10,598 nt of DNA from Sulfurimonas sp. (GCA_027047745.1 JALTUB010000372.1:1-10598), one strand, 5' to 3'. Numbered from the stretch's first letter, positions 1 through 6,282 are shown. Numbers and translations: made by a program. Notes: a model not told the origin generated them from the letters alone.

Positions 1-356
1 AAAAATTGACTTCCACCAGTATTTGGTCCAGCATGAGCCATAGATAAAGTTCCTGGGACATGAACCGAAGTATTTGTATCAGTTTCACATGCAATAGCCC
101 AGTCAGGACCACCAGCACCAGTTCCATCAGGACATCCACCTTGAGCCATAAAACCAGGGATAACACGGTGAAAGTTTAGGTTATCGTAAAAACCTGTATT
201 TGCTAAATGTGCAAAGTTTGCTACAGTGTTTGGAGCTTCATCTGGAAAAAGTTTTATCCAAATAATACCTTTAGCAGTATCTACTTTTGCATATTGTTGT
301 TTTAGTGACTCTTCTGGAGTGATCTTGTAATCTTTAAGTTCTTTTCTTCCGAACAT
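1..356 (-). CDS. Peptidyl-prolyl cis-trans isomerase, cyclophilin type (3' end cut off by window)
   Basis: Cyclophilins catalyse cis-trans isomerisation of proline peptide bonds during protein folding. The visible 118 residues include the core motif FHRVIPGFMAQGG at 62-74, with the catalytic Arg at 64, and GPNTGGSQF at 110-118, where the window edge cuts the gene. There is no signal peptide: the protein begins MFGRKELKDY and enters the domain by about residue 24, so it should be cytoplasmic. The acidic insertion GCPDGTGAGGPDW after the active site is usual for small bacterial cyclophilins. ATG at 356 is preceded by AAAGGC at a suitable distance. The gene diverges from acs. The family is certain; the exact paralogue (ppiA/ppiB type) is not assigned because the C-terminus is missing. 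Confidence 0.95.
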   Translation of the reverse strand, partial: MFGRKELKDYKITPEESLKQQYAKVDTAKGIIWIKLFPDEAPNTVANFAHLANTGFYDNLNFHRVIPGFMAQGGCPDGTGAGGPDWAIACETDTNTSVHVPGTLSMAHAGPNTGGSQF

Positions 357-386
357 TTATTTGCCTTTTTATAAAATATATTTGTA

Positions 387-392
387 ATTATA
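387..392 (-). promoter_or_regulatory. Probable -10 box of the cyclophilin gene
   Basis: Read on the minus strand this is TATAAT, about 30 bases upstream of the ATG at 356. No convincing -35 box is seen. The upstream stretch is AT-rich, as is usual for sigma-70 promoters in Campylobacterota. Inferred only from position and match. Confidence 0.45.
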
Positions 393-466
393 GTGAATTT
401 TTCCCTTAAATGTACTTTAAAGAAAAATAAAACTAATTTTTCAAGGAAAGATAAATTTTTAAAAGA

Positions 467-472
467 TATAAT
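467..472 (+). promoter_or_regulatory. Probable -10 box of acs-pyrF
   Basis: A perfect TATAAT lies 32 bases before the acs ATG, in a T/A-rich stretch without a recognisable -35 box. It should drive acs and, by read-through, pyrF. The 148-base gap to the divergent cyclophilin gene holds both promoters and no other obvious signal. Confidence 0.5.
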
Positions 473-504
473 TTTTGTAATTAATTTCAACACAAGGCAG
501 ATAC

Positions 505-2457
505 ATGTCAGAAAAACAGATTTTTCAACCAAATGCAGAGTTTGCAAAAAATGCAAATATTGGAAGTATGGATGAGTATAACGCTCTTCAAAACAAGGCG
601 ATAGAGAACTATGAAGGTTTTTGGGGTGACTATGCAAAAGAGAAGCTAGATTGGATAGAACCATTTACAAATGTGCTAGATGAGTCTAAAGCTCCTTTTG
701 TTAAGTGGTTTGATGGTGGTAAGCTTAATGTTTCTACACAATGTATAGACCGTCATTTGGATACGCGTAAAAATAAAGCGGCAATTATCTTTGAAGGTGA
801 TCGTGGTGATGTTCAAACTATCACATATCTTGACCTTTATAAAAATGTAAATAGATTTGCTAACCTTTTAAAAGAGGATTTTGGAGTGCAAAAGGGCGAT
901 AGAGTTGTTATCTATATGCCGATGATTCCTGAAGCTGCTTACGCGATGCTTGCATGTGCTAGGATAGGAGCTATTCACTCTATCGTTTTTGGTGGATTTT
1001 CTTCTGAAGCACTAAAAGATAGAATCGAAGATGCAGAGGCGAAAGTAGTCATTACTGCTGATGGTGCTTTTAGAAAAGAGAAACCTTATATGCTAAAACC
1101 TGTGGTTGATGCAGCTATCGATGATAATTCTCCAGTGAAAAAAGTGCTTGTTGTTGAGCGTAATCATGAAGAAGTGACTTGGAATAAGGGAAGAGACTAC
1201 TCTTATAATGAACTGATTAAAAATAAATCTACGCATTGTGAAGCAGAAGTCATGGACTCAGAAGACCCACTCTTTTTGCTCTACACTTCAGGAAGTACAG
1301 GAAAACCAAAAGGGGTGCAACATAACTCTGCTGGGTATATTTTATGGGCGCAAATGACTATGGAATGGGTATTTGATGTAAAAGAAAATGATACTTACTG
1401 GTGTACTGCTGATGTTGGTTGGATTACGGGACATACTTATATAGTTTATGGACCACTTGCTATGGGTGCGACTACTGTCATGTTTGAGGGCGTTATCACT
1501 TACCCTGATGCTGGTCGTCCTTGGTCTATGGTGGAAAATCATAGAATTAACCAGTTTTATACTGCTCCAACAGCTATCCGTGTTTTACATAAGATGGGTG
1601 AAAATGAGCCGAAAAAATATGACCTTTCATCTCTAAAGGTTCTTGGAACAGTTGGTGAACCAATAGACCCTCCTGCTTGGAAATGGTATTATGAAGAGGT
1701 TGGTGGTTCTAAATGTGCTATCGTTGATACTTATTGGCAAACTGAAACTGGTGGGCATATTATCTCTCCACTTCCAGGAGCAACTCCAATCAAACCAGCT
1801 TGTGCAACACTGCCACTTCCAGGGATTATTGCAGAGATACTAGACCCTGCAACAGGTGAAAAAGCAGAAGTTGGTGAAACTGGATATATGTGCATCACTC
1901 GTCCTTGGCCATCGCAGATTCGTGGTGTTTGGGGAGATGAAGAGCGTTATGTAAAATCATACTATGGTGATGTTACAAAAGATGGCAAAGCTGTTTACTT
2001 CACAGGTGATGGTGCTAGATATGATGAAGATGGTTACATTACTATAACTGGTAGAACAGATGATGTTATCAATGTAAGTGGTCATAGAATGGGAACTGCT
2101 GAGGTTGAAGCCGCTATCAAAAAACATGCAAATGTCGCAGAGGTAGCAGTTGTTGGAAAACCACATGAACTAAAAGGTGAGGGCATCTTTGCTTATATCG
2201 TTTTAAAATCTGATGATGGTGTTGCTGATGAAGTTGCAGAGATGAAAGCTATCAATAGTGTAATAAAAAAAGAGATAGGAAATATCGCTGTTTGTGATGA
2301 TATAGTTTTTGCTCCTGGTCTTCCAAAAACTCGTTCAGGAAAAATCATGCGTAGAATCTTGCGTTCAATAGCAAAAGGTGAGGCTATCACTCAAGACATC
2401 TCAACTCTTGAAGACCCATCAGTTGTGGCTAAAATCGAAGCAATGGTTAAAGGGTAA
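505..2457 (+). CDS. acs: Acetyl-CoA synthetase (AMP-forming)
   Basis: Converts acetate, ATP and CoA to acetyl-CoA via acetyl-AMP in the cytoplasm. The 650 residues match the usual family length (about 650). Motifs seen: the P-loop-like YTSGSTGKPKG at 260-270; the substrate pocket DTYWQTETGG at 408-417, with Trp411 corresponding to the acetate-pocket Trp of Salmonella Acs; YFTGDGARYDEDGYITITGRTDDVI in the hinge region (position only; D and R conserved); and PKTRSGKIMRR at 607-617, with catalytic Lys613, the residue acetylated by Pat-type enzymes in other bacteria. ATG at 505 has AAGG eight bases upstream. The gene is intact and probably cotranscribed with pyrF. Identification is secure; any regulation by acetylation is known only from the family. 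Confidence 0.98.
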   Translation: MSEKQIFQPNAEFAKNANIGSMDEYNALQNKAIENYEGFWGDYAKEKLDWIEPFTNVLDESKAPFVKWFDGGKLNVSTQCIDRHLDTRKNKAAIIFEGDRGDVQTITYLDLYKNVNRFANLLKEDFGVQKGDRVVIYMPMIPEAAYAMLACARIGAIHSIVFGGFSSEALKDRIEDAEAKVVITADGAFRKEKPYMLKPVVDAAIDDNSPVKKVLVVERNHEEVTWNKGRDYSYNELIKNKSTHCEAEVMDSEDPLFLLYTSGSTGKPKGVQHNSAGYILWAQMTMEWVFDVKENDTYWCTADVGWITGHTYIVYGPLAMGATTVMFEGVITYPDAGRPWSMVENHRINQFYTAPTAIRVLHKMGENEPKKYDLSSLKVLGTVGEPIDPPAWKWYYEEVGGSKCAIVDTYWQTETGGHIISPLPGATPIKPACATLPLPGIIAEILDPATGEKAEVGETGYMCITRPWPSQIRGVWGDEERYVKSYYGDVTKDGKAVYFTGDGARYDEDGYITITGRTDDVINVSGHRMGTAEVEAAIKKHANVAEVAVVGKPHELKGEGIFAYIVLKSDDGVADEVAEMKAINSVIKKEIGNIAVCDDIVFAPGLPKTRSGKIMRRILRSIAKGEAITQDISTLEDPSVVAKIEAMVKG

Positions 2458-2464
2458 GATAAAT

Positions 2465-3148
2465 ATGGAATTATGTGTTGCGTTAGATTTACCAACTAAA
2501 GAAGAAAATTTAGCTTTAATCGAAAAGATTAAGGCTCATGATGTCTGGCTTAAAGTCGGACTCCGTAGTTATATCCGTGATGGTGAAGAGTTCTTAAAAT
2601 CTATCAAAAAAATAAATCCTGATTTTAAGATATTTTTAGACCTTAAACTTTATGATATTCCAAATACAATGGCAGATGCTGCAGAGTCAATCATGGGACT
2701 AGATGTAGATATGTTTAATGTTCATGCAAGTGCAGGAAAACGAGCTATGAAGACAGTCATGAATCGTTTAGAGAAGTATGAAAAGCGTCCTATCGTTTTA
2801 GCTGTGACAGCATTAACCTCATTTGCAGAAGATGAGTTTAGTGCAGTTTATGATAGTGACATAGCAACTAAAGCAGATCAGTTTGCACAAGATTCTCTTG
2901 AAGCTGGACTAGATGGTGTAGTCTGTTCAGTTTTTGAATCTGACTCTATTAAACAAATAACAAATGATAAGTTTATGACTCTAACACCAGGGATAAGACC
3001 ATTTGGCGAAGATGCAGGAGATCAAAAAAGAGTTGCTGATGTTGCATTTGCAAAAGAAGCTAGAGTTGATTTTATAGTAGTTGGTCGTCCGATTTATCAG
3101 TCTGAAAATCCATCTGAAATTGTAGCAAAGATACTAAAACAGTTTTAA
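2465..3148 (+). CDS. pyrF: Orotidine 5'-phosphate decarboxylase
   Basis: Catalyses the last step of UMP synthesis, decarboxylation of OMP, in the cytoplasm. The 227-residue protein is a normal length. It opens with the typical MELCVALDLPT, has Lys30 in WLKVG, and carries the diagnostic DLKLYDIPNT at 59-68; Asp59, Lys61 and Asp64 with Lys30 give the catalytic Lys-Asp-Lys-Asp set. Phosphate-binding segments TPGIRP (174-179) and VVGRPI (205-210) are present. An in-frame ATG at 2378 would add 29 residues but lies within acs. The start at 2465 is preferred because AAAGGG just before the acs stop sits at the right distance and the family N-terminus begins there. The gap from acs is 7 bases, so translation may be coupled. 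Confidence 0.97.
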   Translation: MELCVALDLPTKEENLALIEKIKAHDVWLKVGLRSYIRDGEEFLKSIKKINPDFKIFLDLKLYDIPNTMADAAESIMGLDVDMFNVHASAGKRAMKTVMNRLEKYEKRPIVLAVTALTSFAEDEFSAVYDSDIATKADQFAQDSLEAGLDGVVCSVFESDSIKQITNDKFMTLTPGIRPFGEDAGDQKRVADVAFAKEARVDFIVVGRPIYQSENPSEIVAKILKQF

Positions 3149-3765
3149 AGGTTGTGTTTTATTTTGTATTGTAGTTTTTCAAACTCTCTGTATTTGTTGG
3201 CTACTTTTTTCAGTTGAAAATTTTGTGTTAATTTATAAACACCTGTAGTGTTTATAAGAAGTTGGGCTTGCAAGTCACTTCTCTTTTTTAAAGTAAGTAT
3301 CTTAAAACTAAGATTATCCAAAATAAGAGGTGGCTTTAAGGGGTTTGAATAGTATGCTAAAACCATATGATAACCACCATAAAATTTCTCTTTTACAACA
3401 GCAAAAAAAAGTCTCTTTTTATCAAAACCTAGTTGAAGCAGTGAGTAATATTTGATTATCGCATAATCTTCACAGTCACCATAGCCAACAGTTAAAAACT
3501 CTTTAGGTGTAGCCCAACTATCCTCTTTTTTATCAATAACTGCATCATACTGTGGAAGTAGTCTGTTAAGATAAAAGTTTATTCTATTTAGTTGTTTCTC
3601 TTTTGAATAAGTTTTACAAGATGAGATATAACTTTGATAATCTAAAATTCTATTTACAGAAATAGGATTTGATATTTTGATATTTTTTAATTCAGAATCA
3701 CTAAAATACGGGTATTGGTTGGCAAGTAAGAGAGAAGATAGAAGAAGTAAAACAGTAATTTTCAT
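3145..3765 (-). CDS. LapG-like transglutaminase-type cysteine protease (BTLCP family)
   Basis: A 206-residue exported protein of the bacterial transglutaminase-like cysteine proteinase family, whose best-known member LapG cleaves large surface adhesins in the periplasm. An N-terminal signal peptide is visible (KITVLLLLSSLLLA, cleavage near residue 16). The domain begins at DSWATPKEFL (82-91), and the catalytic triad is Cys98 in GYGDCEDYA, His133 in GGYHMVLAYY and Asp150 in LILDN. ATG at 3765 is preferred to the TTG one codon upstream; AAAGG lies upstream of both. The gene converges on pyrF with the last four bases shared, and no terminator separates them. No LapA-like adhesin or LapD-like receptor is encoded nearby, so the substrate is unknown. 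Family assignment is strong; the role in adhesin release is inferred. Confidence 0.88.
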   Translation of the reverse strand: MKITVLLLLSSLLLANQYPYFSDSELKNIKISNPISVNRILDYQSYISSCKTYSKEKQLNRINFYLNRLLPQYDAVIDKKEDSWATPKEFLTVGYGDCEDYAIIKYYSLLQLGFDKKRLFFAVVKEKFYGGYHMVLAYYSNPLKPPLILDNLSFKILTLKKRSDLQAQLLINTTGVYKLTQNFQLKKVANKYREFEKLQYKIKHNL

Positions 3766-3811
3766 CAAAAACCTTTAAAACTTAGTAATTTTTTTTATTT
3801 TTAAGCTAAAT

Positions 3812-3817
3812 ATTATA
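3812..3817 (-). promoter_or_regulatory. Possible -10 box of the LapG-like gene
   Basis: TATAAT on the minus strand, about 47 bases from the ATG at 3765, within a 78-base AT-rich gap that also carries the tRNA promoter on the other strand. No clear -35 box. Confidence 0.4.
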
Positions 3818-3827
3818 GTATTATTAC

Positions 3828-3833
3828 TATAAT
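3828..3833 (+). promoter_or_regulatory. Probable -10 box of tRNA-Ser
   Basis: TATAAT ends 14 bases before the mature tRNA, giving a predicted start near 3840 and a short 5' leader. No good -35 box at 16-18 bases. Confidence 0.5.
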
Positions 3834-3847
3834 CTCACTCTTCAAAA

Positions 3848-3937
3848 GGACAAGTGGGTGAGCGGCTGAAACCACATCCCTGCTAAGGATGCGTACGGGT
3901 AACTGTACCGAGAGTTCGAATCTCTCCTTGTCCACCA
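3848..3937 (+). tRNA. tRNA-Ser (anticodon GCT)
   Basis: A 90-base class II tRNA. The acceptor stem GGACAAG (3848-3854) pairs perfectly with CTTGTCC (3927-3933). The D arm contains GGTGAGCGGCTGAAACC. The anticodon stem CATCC/GGATG holds loop CTGCTAA with anticodon GCT, reading AGC/AGU. A long variable arm GTAC...GTAC marks a serine tRNA, and the T arm is GAGAG-TTCGAAT-CTCTC. The discriminator is A and CCA is encoded at 3935-3937. Its 3' end is the apparent attachment site of the following island. Confidence 0.97.
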
Positions 3938-3944
3938 CTAACCA
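3915..3944 (+). repeat. Attachment site copy 1 (attL-like), 3' end of tRNA-Ser
   Basis: From the T loop through CCA and a few bases beyond, this segment is repeated at 6206-6235. The first 18 bases match at 17 positions, and the flanking CCACCACTAACC resembles ATCACCAACC in the other copy. tRNA 3' ends are classic targets of tyrosine recombinases, and a recombinase stub follows 70 bases downstream. Confidence 0.75.
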
Positions 3945-4013
3945 CCTATTTTACAGACTTTCAAGCCCCTTTTTAAAAAGTGTTATTTTTCTTTACATAT
4001 GCTATTATACTAT

Positions 4014-4133
4014 TTATTTATAAATTTGAATAGACCTATCAAAATTAACATTGAAATTATCAAGATAATTCACATAAACATCAAAGACCATCTGAGTATT
4101 TGCATGACCTAAAAGCTGTGAACTAAAGTAGTT
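4014..4133 (-). pseudogene. C-terminal stub of a tyrosine recombinase (phage-type integrase), copy 1
   Basis: On the minus strand this frame reads 39 codons ending in TAA. It contains SSQLLGHANTQMVFDVY, the signature of the last part of the tyrosine recombinase catalytic domain: the LGH motif with its conserved His, then the nucleophilic Tyr in DVYVNYL about ten residues on. The next codon upstream is a stop, and the rest of the catalytic domain (Arg-Lys-His-x-x-Arg) is absent, so this is a degraded remnant. The location next to a tRNA 3' end is where an island integrase is expected. A shorter related stub is at 6331-6402; a 20-base block is identical between them. Confidence 0.8.
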
Positions 4134-4284
4134 TTACATCATGAACAAGCTCTTAAACGATTACGAACTTTCATTTTTAAGTGATTTTTCGATATTATCT
4201 AGTGTTAAACCTTTAAAAAGAAATAATTAAAGCAATAAATTATCATTTAATAATGGCTGAGCTTTCAGATATAGGAATACCAAT
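4134..4284. other. Short intergenic remainder upstream of the Mrr-like gene
   Basis: AT-rich stretch between the integrase stub and the nuclease gene. On the minus strand it carries a short open run (KGLTLDNIEKSLKNESS, then stop) that may be another scrap of the integrase, but this is too short to assign. AGGA at 4274 probably serves as ribosome binding site for the next gene. No hairpin or clear promoter is recognised. Confidence 0.4.
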
Positions 4285-4998
4285 ATGAATATATGGATAA
4301 CAACTACAATTATGGGATTTTTTGGAATGTTCTATATACTATGGTTAATAAAAAAAGAACTACCAATAAGAGATAAAAGAATAAAAAAAGAATGGGAAAC
4401 AGAAGTTAAAATAAAAGATGCAATGGAAATACATAAAGAAAATGAAGAACTAAAAATTCAACAAGTTATCAATAAAAACAAAATTGAAAGTATAAAAAAA
4501 TATGAAAAGGAAATAGCTACAGATAAAAAAAGACTATCTGATAATAATGAAAAACCAATTAATTTATATAACTCAATAAAAAATAATAAAAGTTCATTAA
4601 ATAGAAAACAAATGTATAAAGATAATAAGAAAAAGGGTAGGGACTACGAATTATTTATTTTAAAATATTTTGAAAAACAAGGATATAAAACAAAAGATAA
4701 TAGTTTTGTAAACGGTAAAAAAGATAATGGTATTGATTTAATTATTTTAAAAAATAAAGAAATTACTCTAATTCAATGTAAGAACTGGAAGAAAGATAGT
4801 AGTTATAAAATAAAACATAGACATCTAAAAGAATTTTTAGGCAATACAACAGCTTTTTTATATAACAATAAAGAGAAAGCAAAAGGATACAAAATTAAAA
4901 GAATGTATATAACATCAAATGATGTATTGGATAACTCAGCAAAACATTTTTTAAACAATAACAGTATTTTAGAACATAGAGTAATACCTTATATATAA
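4285..4998 (+). CDS. Membrane-anchored Mrr-like restriction endonuclease domain protein
   Basis: A 237-residue protein with three parts. Residues 4-22 form one hydrophobic helix followed by basic residues, so the bulk should be cytoplasmic. Residues 30-90 are very rich in Lys and Glu and look like a coiled coil. Residues 117-237 resemble the Mrr_cat PD-(D/E)XK nuclease fold: GRDYE with Glu122, then DNGIDLIIL with Asp151, then LIQCKNW with the QxK pair Gln164 and Lys166. Mrr-type enzymes cleave modified or foreign DNA; this architecture recurs in stand-alone proteins of poorly known function. It is the only gene on the plus strand within the island and is strongly AT-rich with AAA/ATA codons, consistent with acquisition. 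Its stop codon overlaps the first 86-bp repeat. The fold is well supported; a defence role is inferred. Confidence 0.8.
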   Translation: MNIWITTTIMGFFGMFYILWLIKKELPIRDKRIKKEWETEVKIKDAMEIHKENEELKIQQVINKNKIESIKKYEKEIATDKKRLSDNNEKPINLYNSIKNNKSSLNRKQMYKDNKKKGRDYELFILKYFEKQGYKTKDNSFVNGKKDNGIDLIILKNKEITLIQCKNWKKDSSYKIKHRHLKEFLGNTTAFLYNNKEKAKGYKIKRMYITSNDVLDNSAKHFLNNNSILEHRVIPYI

Positions 4999-5082
4999 AT
5001 AATAGCCAGAGGGGTAATTAATCCCTCTGTTTTGATTAGTGCAGGGAAGGTGCGAACACCATTATGACTAAAAAGACTATTA
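4997..5082. repeat. 86-bp element, copy 1 (three-way-junction fold)
   Basis: Matches 6421-6506 at 85 of 86 positions (A5047 is C in the other copy). It contains nested complementary arms: ends AATAATAG/CTATTA; hairpin CAGAGGG (5007-5013) with CCCTCTG (5023-5029); and TTAGT (5036-5040) with ACTAA (5067-5071) enclosing GGTG-CGAA-CACC (5049-5060). This can fold as a three-way junction on either strand. The first hairpin followed by TTTTG lies 9 bases after the Mrr-like stop codon and may also act as its terminator. Whether it is a MITE-like sequence or an RNA is unknown. Confidence 0.8.
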
Positions 5083-5156
5083 AAAATTTTTGTAACAAAA
5101 CTTATCCCTAGTGCTAAGCTCCCAGCCACACCACAAACCAACCATAAAAAAATGGC

Positions 5157-5189
5157 AAAAAAAAAGGCTAAGACCCGAAAGCCCTAGCC
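5157..5189 (-). terminator. Intrinsic terminator of unit A
   Basis: On the minus strand GGCTAGGGC pairs with GTCTTAGCC around a TTTCGG loop, followed by nine T. Two pairs are G-U only if the RNA is made from the minus strand (A-C mismatches on the other), which fixes the orientation. Confidence 0.8.
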
Positions 5190-5267
5190 CTAATCACTTA
5201 ACACAATCTAGTAATTAATTAGATTTGTTCAAGATAAGTATTGTTACAATTAAAAGTATATCATAAT
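5157..5267 (-). ncRNA. Candidate small RNA, unit A
   Basis: Minus-strand unit related to those at 6252-6334 (B) and 6579-6666 (C). A TTTGCTATATT promoter core (-10 at 5274-5279) predicts a start near 5267; a second possible -10, TATACT, is at 5255-5260. The RNA would contain hairpin AATCTA (5205-5210) with TAGATT (5220-5225) around a 9-base loop, then an intrinsic terminator. Compared with units B and C, the hairpin arms change in a paired way. The region upstream of the -10 runs into an IS relic, so promoter strength here is doubtful. No transcript data are available; the call rests on structure and repetition. Confidence 0.5.
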
Positions 5268-5305
5268 TCAAATAATATAGCAAAATAAATTAAAAATAGT
5301 CTATA

Positions 5306-5504
5306 ACTCTTATCAAATGCTAATGAAGCATTCTCTAAAAACTGCTTCTTCCAGTTCTGTAGATTTTTAGGTAGTAACTCATGTTTACTTGCTATCTCAT
5401 TAAGTGTCTTTTCACCTTCTAAAACTTCAATTCCTCTTTTAGCTTTATACCCGCAAAGGGGGCACGCCGAAATCTGCACTATATGTTGTTCTTTTTCTGC
5501 TCAT
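5306..5504 (-). pseudogene. IS3-family transposase OrfA, truncated and frameshifted
   Basis: OrfA of IS3/IS911-type elements is a helix-turn-helix protein that binds the IS ends. The minus strand starts ATG at 5504 with MSRKRTTYSADF in frame after a GGAG ribosome binding site. After a 22-base GC-rich block (5447-5468) the frame resumes with KAKRGIEVLEGEKTLNEIAS and continues through LLPKNLQNWKKQFLENASLAFDKS, the typical OrfA helix-turn-helix (ILEGEKTLNEIA...NLQNWKKQ pattern). Removing the 22 bases restores one continuous frame (DFKAKRG), so the block looks like an insertion that broke the gene. Homology ends at codon S (5306), so the leucine-zipper part and OrfB are lost. An ATG at 5479 can be read as MQISACPLCGYK..., but this N-terminus is an artefact of the insertion. 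Confidence 0.8.
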
Positions 5505-5587
5505 AATAATATCTCCAATTTATCTCGTATTATTTTACCATTTAAGAATATAAATATTTTTGAAATTGATTGTTTTTCTTGGGGACA
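5306..5587 (-). mobile_element. IS3-family insertion sequence relic
   Basis: Left-end fragment of an IS3-type element. At 5581-5587, read on the minus strand, TGTCCCC resembles the outer end of IS3-family inverted repeats. It is followed by a leader with GGAG and the start of orfA. Recognisable sequence stops at about 5306, where the unit A promoter region begins; orfB and the right end are gone. No target duplication could be identified. Confidence 0.6.
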
Positions 5588-5635
5588 TTATAAATAAGGA
5601 CTTCTTAAAAAAATAAACCATAATCAAGTTAGAAA

Positions 5636-5920
5636 TTATTTATAAGCACCTTCACGAGTAGTTACATGAACTACCAATATAACAAGTCTATCATTATATT
5701 TTTTATATATAACTCTATATGAACGAAGTTTTAAACGATATAAATCTTCTTTTTGTCCTTGTAATTTTTTAATTTTACCTTTTTGCATAAGTGATATTTC
5801 ATATTCAGAAGAAAACTTTTTACCAAAATCAGTTAACGAATCACGAATAAATTTTATATCTGTAATCCTTATCTTTTTAAAATCTTTTTTAACACTAGAT
5901 TTAAAATCAATCTTGTACAT
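5636..5920 (-). CDS. RelE/ParE-superfamily toxin
   Basis: A 94-residue basic protein with the RelE-fold layout. KIKKLQGQKEDLYRLKLRSYRVIY (positions 49-72; key residues Lys51, Lys52, Arg62, Arg66 and Arg69) is the central strand pair, and the end VVHVTTREGAYK supplies Arg89 and Tyr93, in the positions of the catalytic or mRNA-contacting residues of RelE. Such toxins cleave mRNA in the ribosomal A site. ATG at 5920 overlaps the end of the upstream antitoxin gene by 14 bases, the usual antitoxin-first order with translational coupling. RelE is favoured over ParE because of the terminal R...Y pair, but the target is not certain. The location inside a tRNA-anchored island suggests a stabilising or defence role. 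Confidence 0.88.
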   Translation of the reverse strand: MYKIDFKSSVKKDFKKIRITDIKFIRDSLTDFGKKFSSEYEISLMQKGKIKKLQGQKEDLYRLKLRSYRVIYKKYNDRLVILVVHVTTREGAYK

Positions 5921-6134
5921 CTAAACCTAACTCTTTAAACATATCATTCATAGAGATTGTAGGTTCATTGTCATTAAGCCTTTTTTCAGCTTCTTTTAAA
6001 TCTATATAATCAAAATACATATCAAGAGCAGAAGCAATTATATGACTCTTTTTTTGTTTAAGCTCCTTGGCATAACGAGTTATGTCATTATTTAGAGATG
6101 TAGGTAATGTTATATTTAATCTTGTAGTATTCAT
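5907..6134 (-). CDS. Ribbon-helix-helix antitoxin of the RelE-family toxin
   Basis: A 75-residue protein. TTRLNITLP (3-11) is the DNA-binding strand of a ribbon-helix-helix domain, followed by helices LNNDITRYAKELKQKKS and HIIASALDMYFDYID. The acidic C-terminus (NDNEPTISMNDMFKELGLDVQD; positions 54-75) should wrap the toxin. It resembles RelB/CopG-type antitoxins. The start at 6134 is preferred over an upstream in-frame ATG at 6167 because AAGGAAG lies seven bases before it and the promoter -10 box overlaps the longer reading. It is expected to repress its own promoter, alone and with the toxin. The family is clear from pattern; partner identity follows from the 14-base overlap. Confidence 0.85.
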   Translation of the reverse strand: MNTTRLNITLPTSLNNDITRYAKELKQKKSHIIASALDMYFDYIDLKEAEKRLNDNEPTISMNDMFKELGLDVQD

Positions 6135-6152
6135 AGTGTCACTTCCTTTGTG

Positions 6153-6187
6153 TGTATAATTATACATATATTTTGTGTATAAGTCAA
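6153..6187 (-). promoter_or_regulatory. Promoter and operator of the toxin-antitoxin operon
   Basis: On the minus strand TTGACT (6182-6187), a 17-base spacer and TATAAT (6159-6164) form a near-consensus sigma-70 promoter. The perfect 14-base palindrome TGTATAATTATACA (6153-6166) covers the -10 box, and TTATACAC occurs both there and next to the -35 box. This is the expected layout for autorepression by the ribbon-helix-helix antitoxin. The leader to the ATG is only about 18 bases. Confidence 0.8.
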
Positions 6188-6205
6188 ATAAAAGGATATG
6201 GTTTT

Positions 6206-6235
6206 TTCGAATCTCTCTTTGTCAATCACCAACCA
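6206..6235 (+). repeat. Attachment site copy 2 (attR-like), imperfect copy of the tRNA-Ser 3' end
   Basis: TTCGAATCTCTC is identical to the tRNA T loop and stem, followed by TTTGTC for CTTGTC and then ATCACCAACC for CCACCACTAACC. The acceptor stem and CCA are not preserved, so it is not a tRNA gene. With the intact tRNA at 3848-3937 it brackets about 2.3 kb containing the Mrr-like gene, IS relic and toxin-antitoxin genes. A weaker CCACACCCACCCCAACC at 6544-6560 might be a third, decayed copy. Confidence 0.7.
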
Positions 6236-6251
6236 ATCATAAAATAATGGC

Positions 6252-6282
6252 AAAAAAAAAGGCTAGAACTGAAGCTCTAACC
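6252..6282 (-). terminator. Intrinsic terminator of unit B
   Basis: Minus strand: GGTTAGAGC pairs with GTTCTAGCC (two G-U pairs) around TTCA, then nine T. It also ends any transcript crossing from the narB side. Confidence 0.75.

Noticed and set aside
2378..2464. N-terminal extension of PyrF by 29 residues
   Set aside because: It is encoded inside acs in another frame, has no ribosome binding site, and precedes the normal family start MELCVALDLP.
4140..4220. Small minus-strand peptide KGLTLDNIEKSLKNESS as part of the integrase or a separate gene
   Set aside because: Too short, no start signal, separated from the stub by stops; identity cannot be judged without a search.
4997..5180. Long hydrophobic minus-strand frame through the unit A terminator (FRVLAFFFAIFLWLVCGVAG part)
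   Set aside because: No ATG or ribosome binding site; the hydrophobic run is explained by the T-tract after the terminator, and the equivalent frames of units B and C are interrupted or shifted.
5261..5479. Small protein MQISACPLCGYK... with a CxxC motif, possibly a zinc-binding protein
   Set aside because: The CPLC part is produced by the 22-base insertion read in the shifted frame; the rest is IS3 OrfA and the tail runs into the unit A promoter. It is a pseudogene.
6206..6235. A second tRNA-Ser gene
   Set aside because: Only the T loop and one side of the T stem with part of the acceptor remain; no partner strands, anticodon or CCA.
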